NCBI GenBank assembly: GCA_900770015.1
Contig: CAAGIU010000018.1
Location: 1 to 10,528 of the forward strand
Origin: an uncultured Oscillospiraceae bacterium
GTDB taxonomy: Bacteria > Bacillota_A > Clostridia > Oscillospirales > Oscillospiraceae
Reading direction: 5' to 3'
Length of the DNA stretch: 10,528 nucleotides
The position numbers were made by a program, and so were the translations under genes. Positions 1 to 7,430 of this stretch are shown in pieces (positions within the stretch are counted from its first letter, which is position 1; each line of letters opens with the position of its first letter). The notes under the pieces are model-generated. The model had not been told where the DNA came from and did no database searches. It worked only from the letters and a program-made list of their open reading frames with translations.

Positions 1-19
1 CACGACGCTCTTCCGATCT
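1..19. other. Illumina adapter remnant (non-genomic)
   Basis: The first 19 bases, CACGACGCTCTTCCGATCT, are identical to the 3' end of the standard Illumina TruSeq read-1 adapter as I know it. They sit exactly at the contig edge, where untrimmed adapter is expected. They should be treated as sequencing artefact, so nothing biological should be read into them and the true genomic sequence starts at about position 20. Confidence 0.95.
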
Positions 20-49
20 GCTGGCAAAAGCCCAACAATTTCCGCATAT

Positions 50-78
50 ATTATACATGCAAGGGGCAAAAAAGTCAA
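50..78 (-). promoter_or_regulatory. Strong sigma-A-type promoter facing the left contig edge
   Basis: On the minus strand a -35 box TTGACT (plus positions 73-78) is followed by a 17-base spacer and a perfect -10 box TATAAT (plus positions 50-55). Transcription would start near position 43 and run left out of the window. The promoter lies about 40 bases beyond the rpe stop codon, so it should drive the next minus-strand gene, which is not visible because the contig ends here. The match is 11 of 12 consensus bases with ideal spacing. I see no convincing rpe terminator between the rpe stop codon and this promoter. Confidence 0.75.
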
Positions 79-118
79 TTGTCCCCGGCAAAGATTCCGT
101 AAAAAAACATCGAATCCG

Positions 119-769
119 TTATCCCTGAAGCGCTTTCACGTAGGCGGCATGATCGGCTGATTTGAAATAGGAAGAGCCGGTGACCAGCACCCCTGCCCCA
201 CTGCTGCGGCAAATGGGTGCAGTTGTGCGGTCGATGCCTCCGTCCACGGAGATCAGGCAGTCCGGGTTTACCGCATCCAGCCTGCGGCGAATGGCGCTGA
301 GCTTGGGCATCATATCCTCCCGGAATTTCTGCCCGCCAAAGCCGGGCTCCACCGTCATAACCAGGATCAGGTCGCACTCCGTCAGATACGGCTCCACCTC
401 TTCCGCCGTGGTGGCAGGCCTGATGGAGATGCCCGCCTTTCGTCCGGCGCTGCGGATCTGCCGCAGGGCTTCCAGCGTATTCTCCTGGGTATCGGCCTCA
501 ATGTGGATGGTCAGCCAGTCCGCGCCTGCATCCAGGAACCGCTTCACATAGCGGATCGGTTTTCCGATCATCAGATGCACATCCAGCGTCATGTCTGTCA
601 CCCGACGGATCGCCTGAAGCGCAGGCAGTCCAAATGCCAGATTGGGTACAAAGGTTCCATCCATCACATCCACGTGGATCCAGTCCGCTCCGCTGCGCTC
701 AATATCATGAATATCCCGCTCCAGATTTGCAAAATCCGCAGCGAGAATAGAGGGAGAAACTTTTGCCAT
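119..769 (-). CDS. rpe: Ribulose-phosphate 3-epimerase
   Basis: A 216-residue protein, the normal length for Rpe, which interconverts D-ribulose 5-phosphate and D-xylulose 5-phosphate in the cytosolic pentose phosphate pathway. It is a single TIM barrel. Visible family signatures are the N-terminal SPSILAADF (residues 5-13), the metal and catalytic residues His32 and Asp34 in HVDVMDG (32-38), His65 in DVHLM, the phosphate-loop stretch VEPGFGGQ (140-147) and the second catalytic aspartate Asp176 in SVDGGI. The usual LNPAT stretch reads IRPAT here, a minor variation. The start is supported by GAGAGG (plus 778-783) eight bases before the ATG. DUF1653 lies 79 bases upstream on the same strand with no terminator between them, so the two are probably co-transcribed. 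No separate promoter is convincing. Confidence 0.97.
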   Translation of the reverse strand: MAKVSPSILAADFANLERDIHDIERSGADWIHVDVMDGTFVPNLAFGLPALQAIRRVTDMTLDVHLMIGKPIRYVKRFLDAGADWLTIHIEADTQENTLEALRQIRSAGRKAGISIRPATTAEEVEPYLTECDLILVMTVEPGFGGQKFREDMMPKLSAIRRRLDAVNPDCLISVDGGIDRTTAPICRSSGAGVLVTGSSYFKSADHAAYVKALQG

Positions 770-848
770 AAAAGATACCTCTCGATTCTATGTCAAATAA
801 TCCGATAAAAGAATACCACATCCACCGGATAAATGCAATATCTGCGCA

Positions 849-1073
849 TCATTTGCCTGATTCCCCGCCGACCCAGCGGAACCTGGGGCCGGAATACCCA
901 TCCCGTTCCACATGCTCTGTCCACATTGCCGCAGGCCGCACCCAGATGCCGCCCTCGCCGTAAAGCGCGCGGTACACCACCATGGGTTCCAGCGTTTCCG
1001 AGTGTTTGGCCAGATACAGCACCTCATATTCCTTTCCCTTGAAATGGCGGTATTTTCCCGGTTTGATCTCCAT
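849..1073 (-). CDS. DUF1653 domain protein
   Basis: A 74-residue soluble protein that is essentially one DUF1653 domain. The recognisable pattern is GKYRHFKGKEYEV (6-18), HSETLEPMVVYRALY (24-38) and WVRPAAMW (44-51). Members are short, widespread in bacteria and have no established biochemical function, so none is assigned here. The ATG is preceded by GGAGG (plus 1081-1085) with a 7-base spacer. The gene starts only about 30 bases after the hairpin terminator of the upstream gene, leaving little room for a standard promoter. It may depend on read-through or on a promoter I cannot see. It is followed by rpe on the same strand. Confidence 0.85.
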   Translation of the reverse strand: MEIKPGKYRHFKGKEYEVLYLAKHSETLEPMVVYRALYGEGGIWVRPAAMWTEHVERDGYSGPRFRWVGGESGK

Positions 1074-1102
1074 ATTCCTTCCTCCAGAAATTTATTTTTC
1101 TC

Positions 1103-1135
1103 AAAAAGATACGCCGGAAAAGCTTCCGGCGTATC
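1103..1135 (-). terminator. Strong intrinsic terminator of the deacetylase-like gene
   Basis: On the minus strand a perfect 12-base-pair stem GATACGCCGGAA / TTCCGGCGTATC with a 4-base loop (plus 1108-1135) is followed by five Ts (plus 1103-1107). It begins 10 bases after the stop codon of the 1145-3088 gene, as expected for its terminator. It separates that gene from DUF1653-rpe. Confidence 0.93.
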
Positions 1136-1144
1136 GTGATCGAA

Positions 1145-3088
1145 TCAGGATTTTGCGGGTGTGCCGCCGCGGCTGGCCAGATCCATCACCACATTGCAGT
1201 CAAAGTAGTCGGAGAACTGGCTCTGATACCAGGCCATGGATTCGCCGGTGACCATCAGACGGGTCTGGCGGATGAAGGTGGAATTGGCATCGACTCTGGG
1301 AGAGGAGCCGCTGTTCAGGAAGAACCGAAGGCCGCTGTTATAAAGCACATTGAAGGTGGTGCCGGAGTAGGAATCGATATCGCTGCCCCGGGCAAACACA
1401 ATGGTATCCACCTCACCCAGCACAGGGGTGATCTGGGTGGTCCAGTTCTGGATCTCCGCCTGGATCTGCAGGGCGGTCATGGTGCGGTAAGCCTGGTTGC
1501 TGTAGGTATAGCTGGCAATGGTGTAGCCCTTGTCCCGCAGTGCCTGCACAACCTTCTTGGCCTCAGCGACCTCGCTGTCGTAGAAGGACTGACCAAAGCG
1601 GGAGACATAGGTGGTATTGGTTCTGTAGCCAAACACGCCCTCGGAACCGGTGACTGCCAGAATGGCCCGGGCTCCCTTATAGGAGAAATCGGGATGCTCC
1701 TGGATAAATGCCTCCAGCACGGGAACCAGATCGTAGTTACCCACCAGGTTCTGGCCGTTTGCATCCACATAGGCTGCCTTGATATCGCCGTTGCTGTCCA
1801 CAACCAGCTTATTGGCAAAGCCATGGCCCTTGGCATCGGGCGTGCCGTCTTTATCGGGGTCAACCATATACTCAAAATAGTTGACCATGGTCTCGGTGAT
1901 CATAATGGGCTTCTTGCCTGCGGGCAGATAGAGCGAATTGGTAAAGTAGCTCTCGTTGCCGTCCACACCGGTGTTGCTGGAAATGAAGCTGTCGAAATCC
2001 ACCAGCACATAGTTGGCCGAGTACAGCTGATTCAGGATCCGGGAGAACTCCTCCACGGAGACGAAGTTCTTGTTATACAGGCCCGCCAGATCGGCACCGG
2101 AGACATCCTTGTTGCAGGCCCGGGAGGCATCCGCCATCAGAACATGGAAGGACAGGTTGGGAATGGTGGAAACATCCTTCCACTCCGCCAGCTGCGCCTG
2201 CTGGTTCATGAGCTCCGCCTTCTTTGCGGTGACCTGCTGCTGGAACTTATCGTTGCCGCCGCTGTAGCTTTCCAGCAGGGAAATGGCAGCGTCGTAGTCA
2301 TAGCCCACCGCCAGTGCCTCCGCCTCGGCGATCAGGCGCTTGAATTCCTGCTCCGCAATCCCGGCAGCATTGGCCTGCTGCTGGGCCTCCACCTTGGCAG
2401 CATTGTCCTGGTTCCGCTTCACGGTGATGGCGTTGGCCACGGAACCGGTAATGAAGCTGAGGATCAGGAACAGAGCCACGCAGACGATAATCGCAGGAAG
2501 ATAGACTTCCTTGAAAATGCGCTTCTTCTCCCGGCGCTTCCGGGCGACATACTTGGGATCCGTGGGGTCCAGAACCGGCTCTTCGTTGGCAGCGCGGGTG
2601 ACGGGCTCCATATACATCTCCACCAGCTTTGCAATGGTTCCCTTTTTCGCCGGCTCAGCAGGCTCCTCCGGATTCAAAGGATCTTCGTGCACCCGCTTCT
2701 TCTTGGCAGGCAGCTTGGGAAGCGCAAATCCGCGGGATTTCTTTTTCTTCTTTTTGGAGTTCTCTTCCTCGCGCAATGTATCCTCATCCCCCGGCTCGGC
2801 ATCCGCATCATATTCCTCTTCCGGTTCACCGGAGGATTCAGGGTCGTACCCATCCACAGGCGCATCCGCATACCCTTCCGCGGTCTCTTCATCGGAATAC
2901 TCCGGGGACAGATCCTCATCGTCATCATCGAGGGTAACGTCTATTTCATCAGCAGACTGCCCGTCATCCTCGTCCAGGAAGTCATCAAGGCTGAAATCAT
3001 CATCAGAGGACATGAATTCTTTGGGATCGAAGCCATATTCTTTTTCAAAATCGAACTCATAATCAAGGTCGAAATCGTTTTTATCCAT
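1145..3088 (-). CDS. Membrane-anchored polysaccharide-deacetylase-like protein, active-site residues missing
   Basis: A 647-residue single-pass membrane protein. Residues 1-110 are extremely acidic and repetitive in Asp/Glu. A lysine-rich patch (112-117, 129-132, 183-190) follows, then one hydrophobic segment at about 196-215, placing the N-terminus in the cytosol and the rest outside. Residues 225-302 are Ala/Gln/Glu-rich and probably coiled coil. Residues 305-640 resemble the polysaccharide deacetylase (NodB-like) fold: VSVEEFSRILNQLYSANYVLVDFDSF (split at 343-368), KPIMIT (393-398), and GYTIASYTYSN (521-531), which aligns to the usual GHEIGNHTYSH. The TFDDG catalytic motif is absent (ITETM instead) and both histidines of the HxxxH zinc site are replaced (Tyr527, Asn531). 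A deacetylase role is therefore doubtful, and a cell-wall binding or structural role is inference. RBS AAAGGTGGG ends 6 bases before the ATG. It has its own promoter and terminator. Confidence 0.75.
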   Translation of the reverse strand: MDKNDFDLDYEFDFEKEYGFDPKEFMSSDDDFSLDDFLDEDDGQSADEIDVTLDDDDEDLSPEYSDEETAEGYADAPVDGYDPESSGEPEEEYDADAEPGDEDTLREEENSKKKKKKSRGFALPKLPAKKKRVHEDPLNPEEPAEPAKKGTIAKLVEMYMEPVTRAANEEPVLDPTDPKYVARKRREKKRIFKEVYLPAIIVCVALFLILSFITGSVANAITVKRNQDNAAKVEAQQQANAAGIAEQEFKRLIAEAEALAVGYDYDAAISLLESYSGGNDKFQQQVTAKKAELMNQQAQLAEWKDVSTIPNLSFHVLMADASRACNKDVSGADLAGLYNKNFVSVEEFSRILNQLYSANYVLVDFDSFISSNTGVDGNESYFTNSLYLPAGKKPIMITETMVNYFEYMVDPDKDGTPDAKGHGFANKLVVDSNGDIKAAYVDANGQNLVGNYDLVPVLEAFIQEHPDFSYKGARAILAVTGSEGVFGYRTNTTYVSRFGQSFYDSEVAEAKKVVQALRDKGYTIASYTYSNQAYRTMTALQIQAEIQNWTTQITPVLGEVDTIVFARGSDIDSYSGTTFNVLYNSGLRFFLNSGSSPRVDANSTFIRQTRLMVTGESMAWYQSQFSDYFDCNVVMDLASRGGTPAKS

Positions 3089-3103
3089 CGCTATCCCACC
3101 TTT

Positions 3104-3149
3104 ATGGTAATGTCCATTTCATTTTACCATTGCCGAAATAAAAAAGCAA
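3104..3149 (-). promoter_or_regulatory. Promoter of the deacetylase-like gene, with an inverted repeat at the start site
   Basis: On the minus strand TTGCTT (plus 3144-3149), a 17-base spacer and TAAAAT (plus 3121-3126) form a sigma-A-type promoter. The -10 box carries an upstream TGG, an extended -10 element. Initiation is expected near position 3114, giving a 5' leader of about 26 bases. A 7-base inverted repeat ATGGTAA (3104-3110) / TTACCAT (3124-3130) brackets the expected start and overlaps the -10 box, the geometry of a repressor operator. The operator idea is inference. The promoter itself is well supported. Confidence 0.65.
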
Positions 3150-3195
3150 GTATAATTGACATAAAACATCAAAATTCGTCCCTGTTAAAAAAAGC

Positions 3196-4599
3196 TTAAT
3201 TTTCGAGCCTTGCTTTCTCCTCTTCGCTGAAAAGATCGTTCCTTGTGATGTTTTTTGCCCACTTTCCGCTGAGATAATGGCGAATCACCCAGGGCCACTT
3301 CACAAATTCATCGGTACACAGCAGGAAATAGACCCACAGCACCGGCAGCTTCAGCACAAAGGCAGCCAGGAACCCCAGCGGCACGGCATAGCACCACATA
3401 TCGATGGTGTCGCAGATCAGGCCGAAGCGGGTATCGCCGCCGGCCCGGAAAACACCCGCGATCAGCGAGGTATTGACGGCAGCGCCCATGATGTAATAGG
3501 TATTGATGAGCAGCATGACCTTCAGATACCCCAGAGCGGTATCGGACAGCGAGGAGGCCGCAAATCGCAGGATCAGCGGCGTCACCGCCAGCACAATGAT
3601 ACCGCCGACGGCGCCGGAGGCAACCGTCATCTTCATCACATCCGAAGCATACCGCTTTGCCTGCTCCAGCTTGCCGTCCCCCATGACATTGCCCAGCAGA
3701 ATGCCGCCTGCACCGGCCACGGCAAAGCAGAAGGTGGTGCTGAGGTTGCGGACCACCACCACCAGGGAGTTTGCCGCCACGGCATCGTTGCCCAGGTGAC
3801 CCAGGATCACGGAGTACATGGAAAAGGCCAGTCCCCAGGAGAGGTCATTGCCCAGAGCCGGCAGAGCCAGCTTCACAAAGTCCCCGGTGAGTACCCGGTT
3901 GTGCAGGAACATATACCCCGGATTCAGCTTCACATCCTTTGAAAGCGCCGATACCACAAAGCAGCCAACCAGCTCCACCACCCGGGAAGCAGCCGTCGCG
4001 ATGGCCACGCCGGTGGCACCCAGCTTCGGTGCGCCGAAGAGGCCAAAGATAAACACGGCATTGAGCACGATGTTCAGGCTGAAGGCGATGATATTCAGCA
4101 CCATGCAGACCGTGACCCGGCCGATGCTGCGCAGAACAGCCAGATATATTTCTAGGATACCCCAGCACAGATAGGTGATACTCATAATCCGCAGATAATC
4201 CCCGCCGATGGCGATCAGCTCGGGGTCGGTGGTGAAAATCCGCATCAGCTGCTGCGGAATCAGAAATGCCATCAGGGCAAACGCGGCGGAAAGGATCAGG
4301 GAAAACCGCATGGCGATGCCCTCCACAGCGCGGATGGCCTGAAAATCCCGTTTCCCGAAGTATTGGGCGCACAGCAGCGTGGCCCCGGTGCCCAGTCCGT
4401 AATAGACCATACCCAGAACGCTGGCATAGTTGGCGGCCAGCGAGACTGCGGATATGGAAGACTGCCCCACATAGTTCAGCATCACCACATCCGCCGAGCT
4501 GACTGCCGCACTGAGCAGATTCTGAATAACGATGGGGATCAGCAGACGGAACATCTGCCCCCGGAACTCCGGGTCCACGGAGAGTCGGATCTTTTTCAT
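3196..4599 (-). CDS. MATE family multidrug/cation efflux transporter
   Basis: A 467-residue integral membrane protein with about twelve hydrophobic segments arranged in two halves, the usual size and layout of MATE pumps, which export drugs or metabolites in exchange for Na+ or H+. Family signatures include ADVVMLNYVGQSSISAVSLA (36-55), the Gly-rich TGATLLCAQYFGKRD (71-85), GATGVAIATAASRVVEL (194-210) in the first half and, near the end, RAGGDTRFG (385-393) with the following DTIDMW. The substrate cannot be predicted. RBS AGAGG lies 6 bases before the ATG. The gene begins 42 bases after uvrB with no terminator or promoter in the gap, so it is likely the last gene of a radC-uvrB-MATE operon. 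A clear intrinsic terminator after its stop is not visible; only a T-rich stretch follows. Confidence 0.93.
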   Translation of the reverse strand: MKKIRLSVDPEFRGQMFRLLIPIVIQNLLSAAVSSADVVMLNYVGQSSISAVSLAANYASVLGMVYYGLGTGATLLCAQYFGKRDFQAIRAVEGIAMRFSLILSAAFALMAFLIPQQLMRIFTTDPELIAIGGDYLRIMSITYLCWGILEIYLAVLRSIGRVTVCMVLNIIAFSLNIVLNAVFIFGLFGAPKLGATGVAIATAASRVVELVGCFVVSALSKDVKLNPGYMFLHNRVLTGDFVKLALPALGNDLSWGLAFSMYSVILGHLGNDAVAANSLVVVVRNLSTTFCFAVAGAGGILLGNVMGDGKLEQAKRYASDVMKMTVASGAVGGIIVLAVTPLILRFAASSLSDTALGYLKVMLLINTYYIMGAAVNTSLIAGVFRAGGDTRFGLICDTIDMWCYAVPLGFLAAFVLKLPVLWVYFLLCTDEFVKWPWVIRHYLSGKWAKNITRNDLFSEEEKARLEN

Positions 4600-4641
4600 A
4601 AATTACCTCTTTTCTTCCTCGATTGGATCATATTTCCGGGA

Positions 4642-6609
4642 TCATAGGCCGTTGCCCCGAAGCTCGATGATCTGGTCCCGCAGGACGGCGGCGTACTCGT
4701 ATTCCATCATCTTTGCCGCTTCCTTCATCTGCTTTTCCAGACGGGCAATCTCCTTTTCCTTCTCCGCCTTGGTCATCTTCACGCCGGTTCTTCCCTTCCG
4801 CTCTGCCGTGGGAGAGGAAATCTCGATGAGATCCCGGACGGACTTGATGACCGTCTTGGGCACAATGCCGTGGGCCTGGTTGTAGGCATCCTGGATTTCC
4901 CGGCGGCGGGCGGTTTCATCCAGGGCAGCCCGCATGGAGGGAGTGACGGTGTCCGCGTACATAATGACCTTGCCCTCCGCATTTCTTGCCGCACGGCCGA
5001 TGGTCTGAATCAGGCTGGTCTCGCTGCGCAGGAAGCCCTCCTTGTCCGCGTCCAGAATGGCCACCAGGCTGACTTCCGGCAGGTCCAGGCCCTCGCGGAG
5101 CAGGTTAATGCCCACCAGCACATCGAATTTTGCCATACGCAGATCGCGGATGATCTCCATGCGTTCCATGGCGCCGATGTCGGAATGCATATAGCGAACC
5201 TTGATACCCGCCTTGGTCAGATAGGCGGTGAGGTCCTCGGCCATCTTCTTGGTCAGGGTGGTGACCAGAATGCGCTCCTGCCTTGCCGTGCGGGCATTGA
5301 TCTGGCCAATCAGGTCGTCGATCTGGCCTTCGATGGGACGGACCTCCACCACAGGGTCCAGTAGGCCCGTGGGACGGATCACCTGCTCCACAATCTGCCC
5401 GGATCGGCTGCGCTCATACTCGGCAGGGGTGGCGGAGACATAAATCACCTGGTTCAGTTTGGCGTCGAACTCTCCGAAATTCAGAGGACGGTTGTCATAG
5501 GCCGAGGGAAGACGGAAGCCGTAGTTCACCAGCGCGTCCTTGCGGCTCCGGTCGCCTGCGTACATGGCCCGGCACTGGGGCAGCGTCACGTGGCTCTCGT
5601 CGATGAACATGAGGAAGTCATCCGGGAAGTAGTCCAGCAGCGTGGTGGGCGGCGTGCCGGGCGCCCGGCCCTGGATGACCCGGGAGTAATTCTCAATGCC
5701 GCTGCAGAAGCCGATCTCCGTCAGCATTTCCAGATCATAGGCGGTACGCTGAGCAATGCGCTGAGCCTCCAGAAGCTTGTTGTTGTCCCGGAAAAACTGC
5801 ACCTGCTGGTCGCACTCCAGCTGAATTTCCCGCATGGCTCTCTGGAGCTTTTCCTTCGACGCCACATAATGGCTGGCAGGATAGATGGCAACATGGTCGA
5901 TGTAGCGCTCCACCATGCCGGAGACGGCATTGATCTCGCTGATCCGGTCGATCTCATCGCCAAAAAACTCCACCCGGATGGCCCGGCCTGTCCAATAGGC
6001 GGGGTAGACTTCCAGAGTATCACCCCGGAGGCGGAATTTGTTTCGGGAGAAATCCAGGTCGTTGCGCTCATAGCGGATTTCCGTGAGCTTCTTCAGAATC
6101 TCGTCGATGGGCCGTTCCTGCCCCACCCGGAGGGAGATGACCATGCTCTTATAGTCGATGGGGTCGCCCAGGCCGTACAGGCAGCTGACGGAGGCCACCA
6201 CGATCACGTCCCGCCGCTCAAACAGCGCCGAGGTGGCACTGTGGCGCAGGCGGTCGATCTCCTCGTTGATGGAGGAGTCTTTTTCGATATAGGTATCGGT
6301 GTGGGCGATGTAGGCCTCGGGCTGATAGTAATCGTAGTAGGAAATGAAATACTCCACCGCGTTTTCCGGGAAGAACTCCCGGAACTCGGAACAGAGCTGG
6401 GCTGCCAGTGTCTTGTTGTGAGCCAGCACCAGGGTGGGCCGGTTCAGCTGCGCAATCACCGATGCCATGGTGAAGGTCTTGCCGGAGCCGGTGACGCCAA
6501 GCAGGGTCTGCTCCCGAAGTCCCCAATTGACGCCGTTCACCAGTCCCTCAATGGCCTGGGGCTGATCGCCGGAGGGCTTGTATTCCGAAACCAGTTTAAA
6601 ATGATCCAT
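4642..6609 (-). CDS. uvrB: Excinuclease ABC subunit B (UvrB)
   Basis: UvrB is the damage-verifying helicase-like subunit of nucleotide excision repair, handed damaged DNA by UvrA and then recruiting the UvrC nuclease. The 655 residues are full length. In order: Walker A GVTGSGKT (38-45), the damage-probing beta-hairpin [10 protein letters not shown] (91-100), [21 protein letters not shown] (split around 104-124), the DEAD-like DESH box (337-340), helicase motif [10 protein letters not shown] (536-543), and a C-terminal UVR domain (about 614-650, with [13 protein letters not shown]) that contacts UvrC. All key residues are intact. A GTG six bases upstream is in frame, but it overlaps the AAGGAG ribosome binding site, so the ATG at 6607-6609 is preferred. 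It sits 12 bases after radC. uvrA and uvrC are not in the window. Confidence 0.98.
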   Translation of the reverse strand: MDHFKLVSEYKPSGDQPQAIEGLVNGVNWGLREQTLLGVTGSGKTFTMASVIAQLNRPTLVLAHNKTLAAQLCSEFREFFPENAVEYFISYYDYYQPEAYIAHTDTYIEKDSSINEEIDRLRHSATSALFERRDVIVVASVSCLYGLGDPIDYKSMVISLRVGQERPIDEILKKLTEIRYERNDLDFSRNKFRLRGDTLEVYPAYWTGRAIRVEFFGDEIDRISEINAVSGMVERYIDHVAIYPASHYVASKEKLQRAMREIQLECDQQVQFFRDNNKLLEAQRIAQRTAYDLEMLTEIGFCSGIENYSRVIQGRAPGTPPTTLLDYFPDDFLMFIDESHVTLPQCRAMYAGDRSRKDALVNYGFRLPSAYDNRPLNFGEFDAKLNQVIYVSATPAEYERSRSGQIVEQVIRPTGLLDPVVEVRPIEGQIDDLIGQINARTARQERILVTTLTKKMAEDLTAYLTKAGIKVRYMHSDIGAMERMEIIRDLRMAKFDVLVGINLLREGLDLPEVSLVAILDADKEGFLRSETSLIQTIGRAARNAEGKVIMYADTVTPSMRAALDETARRREIQDAYNQAHGIVPKTVIKSVRDLIEISSPTAERKGRTGVKMTKAEKEKEIARLEKQMKEAAKMMEYEYAAVLRDQIIELRGNGL

Positions 6610-6614
6610 ATACA

Positions 6615-6620
6615 CTCCTT
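6615..6620 (-). promoter_or_regulatory. uvrB ribosome binding site that decides the start
   Basis: AAGGAG on the minus strand (plus CTCCTT) begins just after the radC stop codon (plus 6622-6624). Its last G is the first base of an in-frame GTG at 6613-6615, so that GTG cannot be the start served by this site. The ATG at 6607-6609 is 5 bases away, a workable spacing. The tight packing suggests translational coupling of uvrB to radC. Confidence 0.8.
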
Positions 6621-6621
6621 A

Positions 6622-7302
6622 TTACTTATCCAGGGAATAGCCGGACTGAACGATGGAGACATAGTCGTCATCGGCAACAATGATGTGATCCACCAGCTTG
6701 ACCTCCACAGCGGCCAGGGCAGCTGCGATCTGATGGGTGACCTGAAGGTCCTCCCAGGAGGGAATGGCCAGACCGCCGGGGTGGTTGTGGGCCAGTACCA
6801 CGCTGGATGCATTGACCCCCAGGGCGGTCTCCACAATTTTTCTGGGGGACAGGCCTGTGGAATTTACATCGCCCTCTGCGATTTTGCGGCAGCACAGGAC
6901 CTTGCACTTGGCATCCAGGCAGAGCAGGAAAACCGTCTCCACATTTCTGCCGATGAACCGCGGGGTGAGGTAGGCAGCGCAGCTTTCCAGCGTAGGCAGC
7001 AGTTTCGCCTGGGACGCCCGGTCATTCATGTAATAACGGCCAGCCTGGGGAATCAGCTTCAGAAAAACGGCTGCATTCTCTCCGATGCCCTCCACCTTGC
7101 ACAGCTCCTCCACCGGCGCTTCCAGCACCTGAGACAGGGAGCCGAAATGATCCAGCAGCGCATGGGCAATGGGATTGGTGTCTTTCCGGGAGATGCAGTA
7201 GAACAAAAGGAGCTCCAAAACCTGGATATCCGTGAAGCTGTCCAGGCCTTCCCTGCGGAATCGTTCCCGAATGCGTTCTCTGTGACCACCATGGTCGGAC
7301 AT
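6622..7302 (-). CDS. radC: RadC family JAB-domain protein
   Basis: A 226-residue RadC/DUF2466 protein. Residues 55-85 carry a helix-hairpin-helix (LCKVEGIGENAAVFL), typical of DNA binding. Residues 115-226 are the JAB/JAMM metalloprotease-like domain with its metal site AHNHPGG (171-177), Ser182 and Asp185 in PSWED, and the candidate Glu122 in VETVFLLCLD. All JAMM metal ligands are present. RadC was named for a repair phenotype later shown not to belong to it in E. coli, so its role is unsettled. A GTG at 7309-7311 is in frame, but it is part of the GAGG ribosome binding site (plus 7311-7314). The ATG at 7300-7302, 8 bases beyond it, is preferred. It is the first gene of a probable operon with uvrB and the MATE pump. 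Confidence 0.95.
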   Translation of the reverse strand: MSDHGGHRERIRERFRREGLDSFTDIQVLELLLFYCISRKDTNPIAHALLDHFGSLSQVLEAPVEELCKVEGIGENAAVFLKLIPQAGRYYMNDRASQAKLLPTLESCAAYLTPRFIGRNVETVFLLCLDAKCKVLCCRKIAEGDVNSTGLSPRKIVETALGVNASSVVLAHNHPGGLAIPSWEDLQVTHQIAAALAAVEVKLVDHIIVADDDYVSIVQSGYSLDK

Positions 7303-7327
7303 TCTCGTCACCTCAGTTTCTTACCCC

Positions 7328-7356
7328 TTGCAATTTGGGGGATTGTACGGTAAAAT
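7328..7356 (+). promoter_or_regulatory. Promoter of the histidine-kinase-like gene
   Basis: TTGCAA (7328-7333), a 17-base spacer and TAAAAT (7351-7356) form a good sigma-A-type promoter. Transcription should start near 7363, giving a leader of about 68 bases that contains an imperfect GC-rich hairpin (7378-7396) of unknown meaning. The spacer contains the -10 box of the divergent radC promoter. Confidence 0.7.
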
Positions 7357-7371
7357 AGCGGTAGTTGTCGA
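7342..7371 (-). promoter_or_regulatory. Promoter of the radC-uvrB-MATE operon
   Basis: On the minus strand TCGACA (plus 7366-7371), an 18-base spacer and TACAAT (plus 7342-7347) each match the sigma-A consensus at five of six bases. Transcription would start near 7335, about 33 bases before the radC ATG. It almost fully overlaps the divergent promoter at 7328-7356, so one RNA polymerase would block the other. Confidence 0.6.
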
Positions 7372-7430
7372 AACCCGCCGGGAAAGTTTTCCCCGGTTCT
7401 GCACATCCTAACCCCGACAGGAGGATCATC

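Noticed and set aside
80..118. Possible rpe terminator, GATTC/GAATC with a T-rich loop (minus strand)
   Set aside because: Only five base pairs with a 14-base loop, and the T-run lies in the loop rather than after the stem.
785..796. TTGACA (minus, plus 791-796) and TAGAAT (plus 785-790) before rpe as a promoter
   Set aside because: The two boxes abut with no spacer, and no properly spaced partner for either is convincing. A -10 box for TTGACA would fall on the rpe start region.
1136..3199. Very long plus-strand open frame (687 codons) opposite the deacetylase-like gene
   Set aside because: It is the antisense of a well-supported gene with promoter, ribosome binding site and terminator. Its Gly/His/Ile-rich product resembles no family and it has no ribosome binding site.
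5590..7353. Long plus-strand open frame opposite uvrB and radC
   Set aside because: It is antisense to two highly conserved genes with intact motifs. GC-rich codon choice removes stop codons on the opposite strand.
7378..7396. Hairpin CCGGGAAA/TTTCCCCGG in the kinase-like gene leader as attenuator
   Set aside because: It needs a bulge, is not followed by a T-run, and no competing structure or leader peptide is visible.
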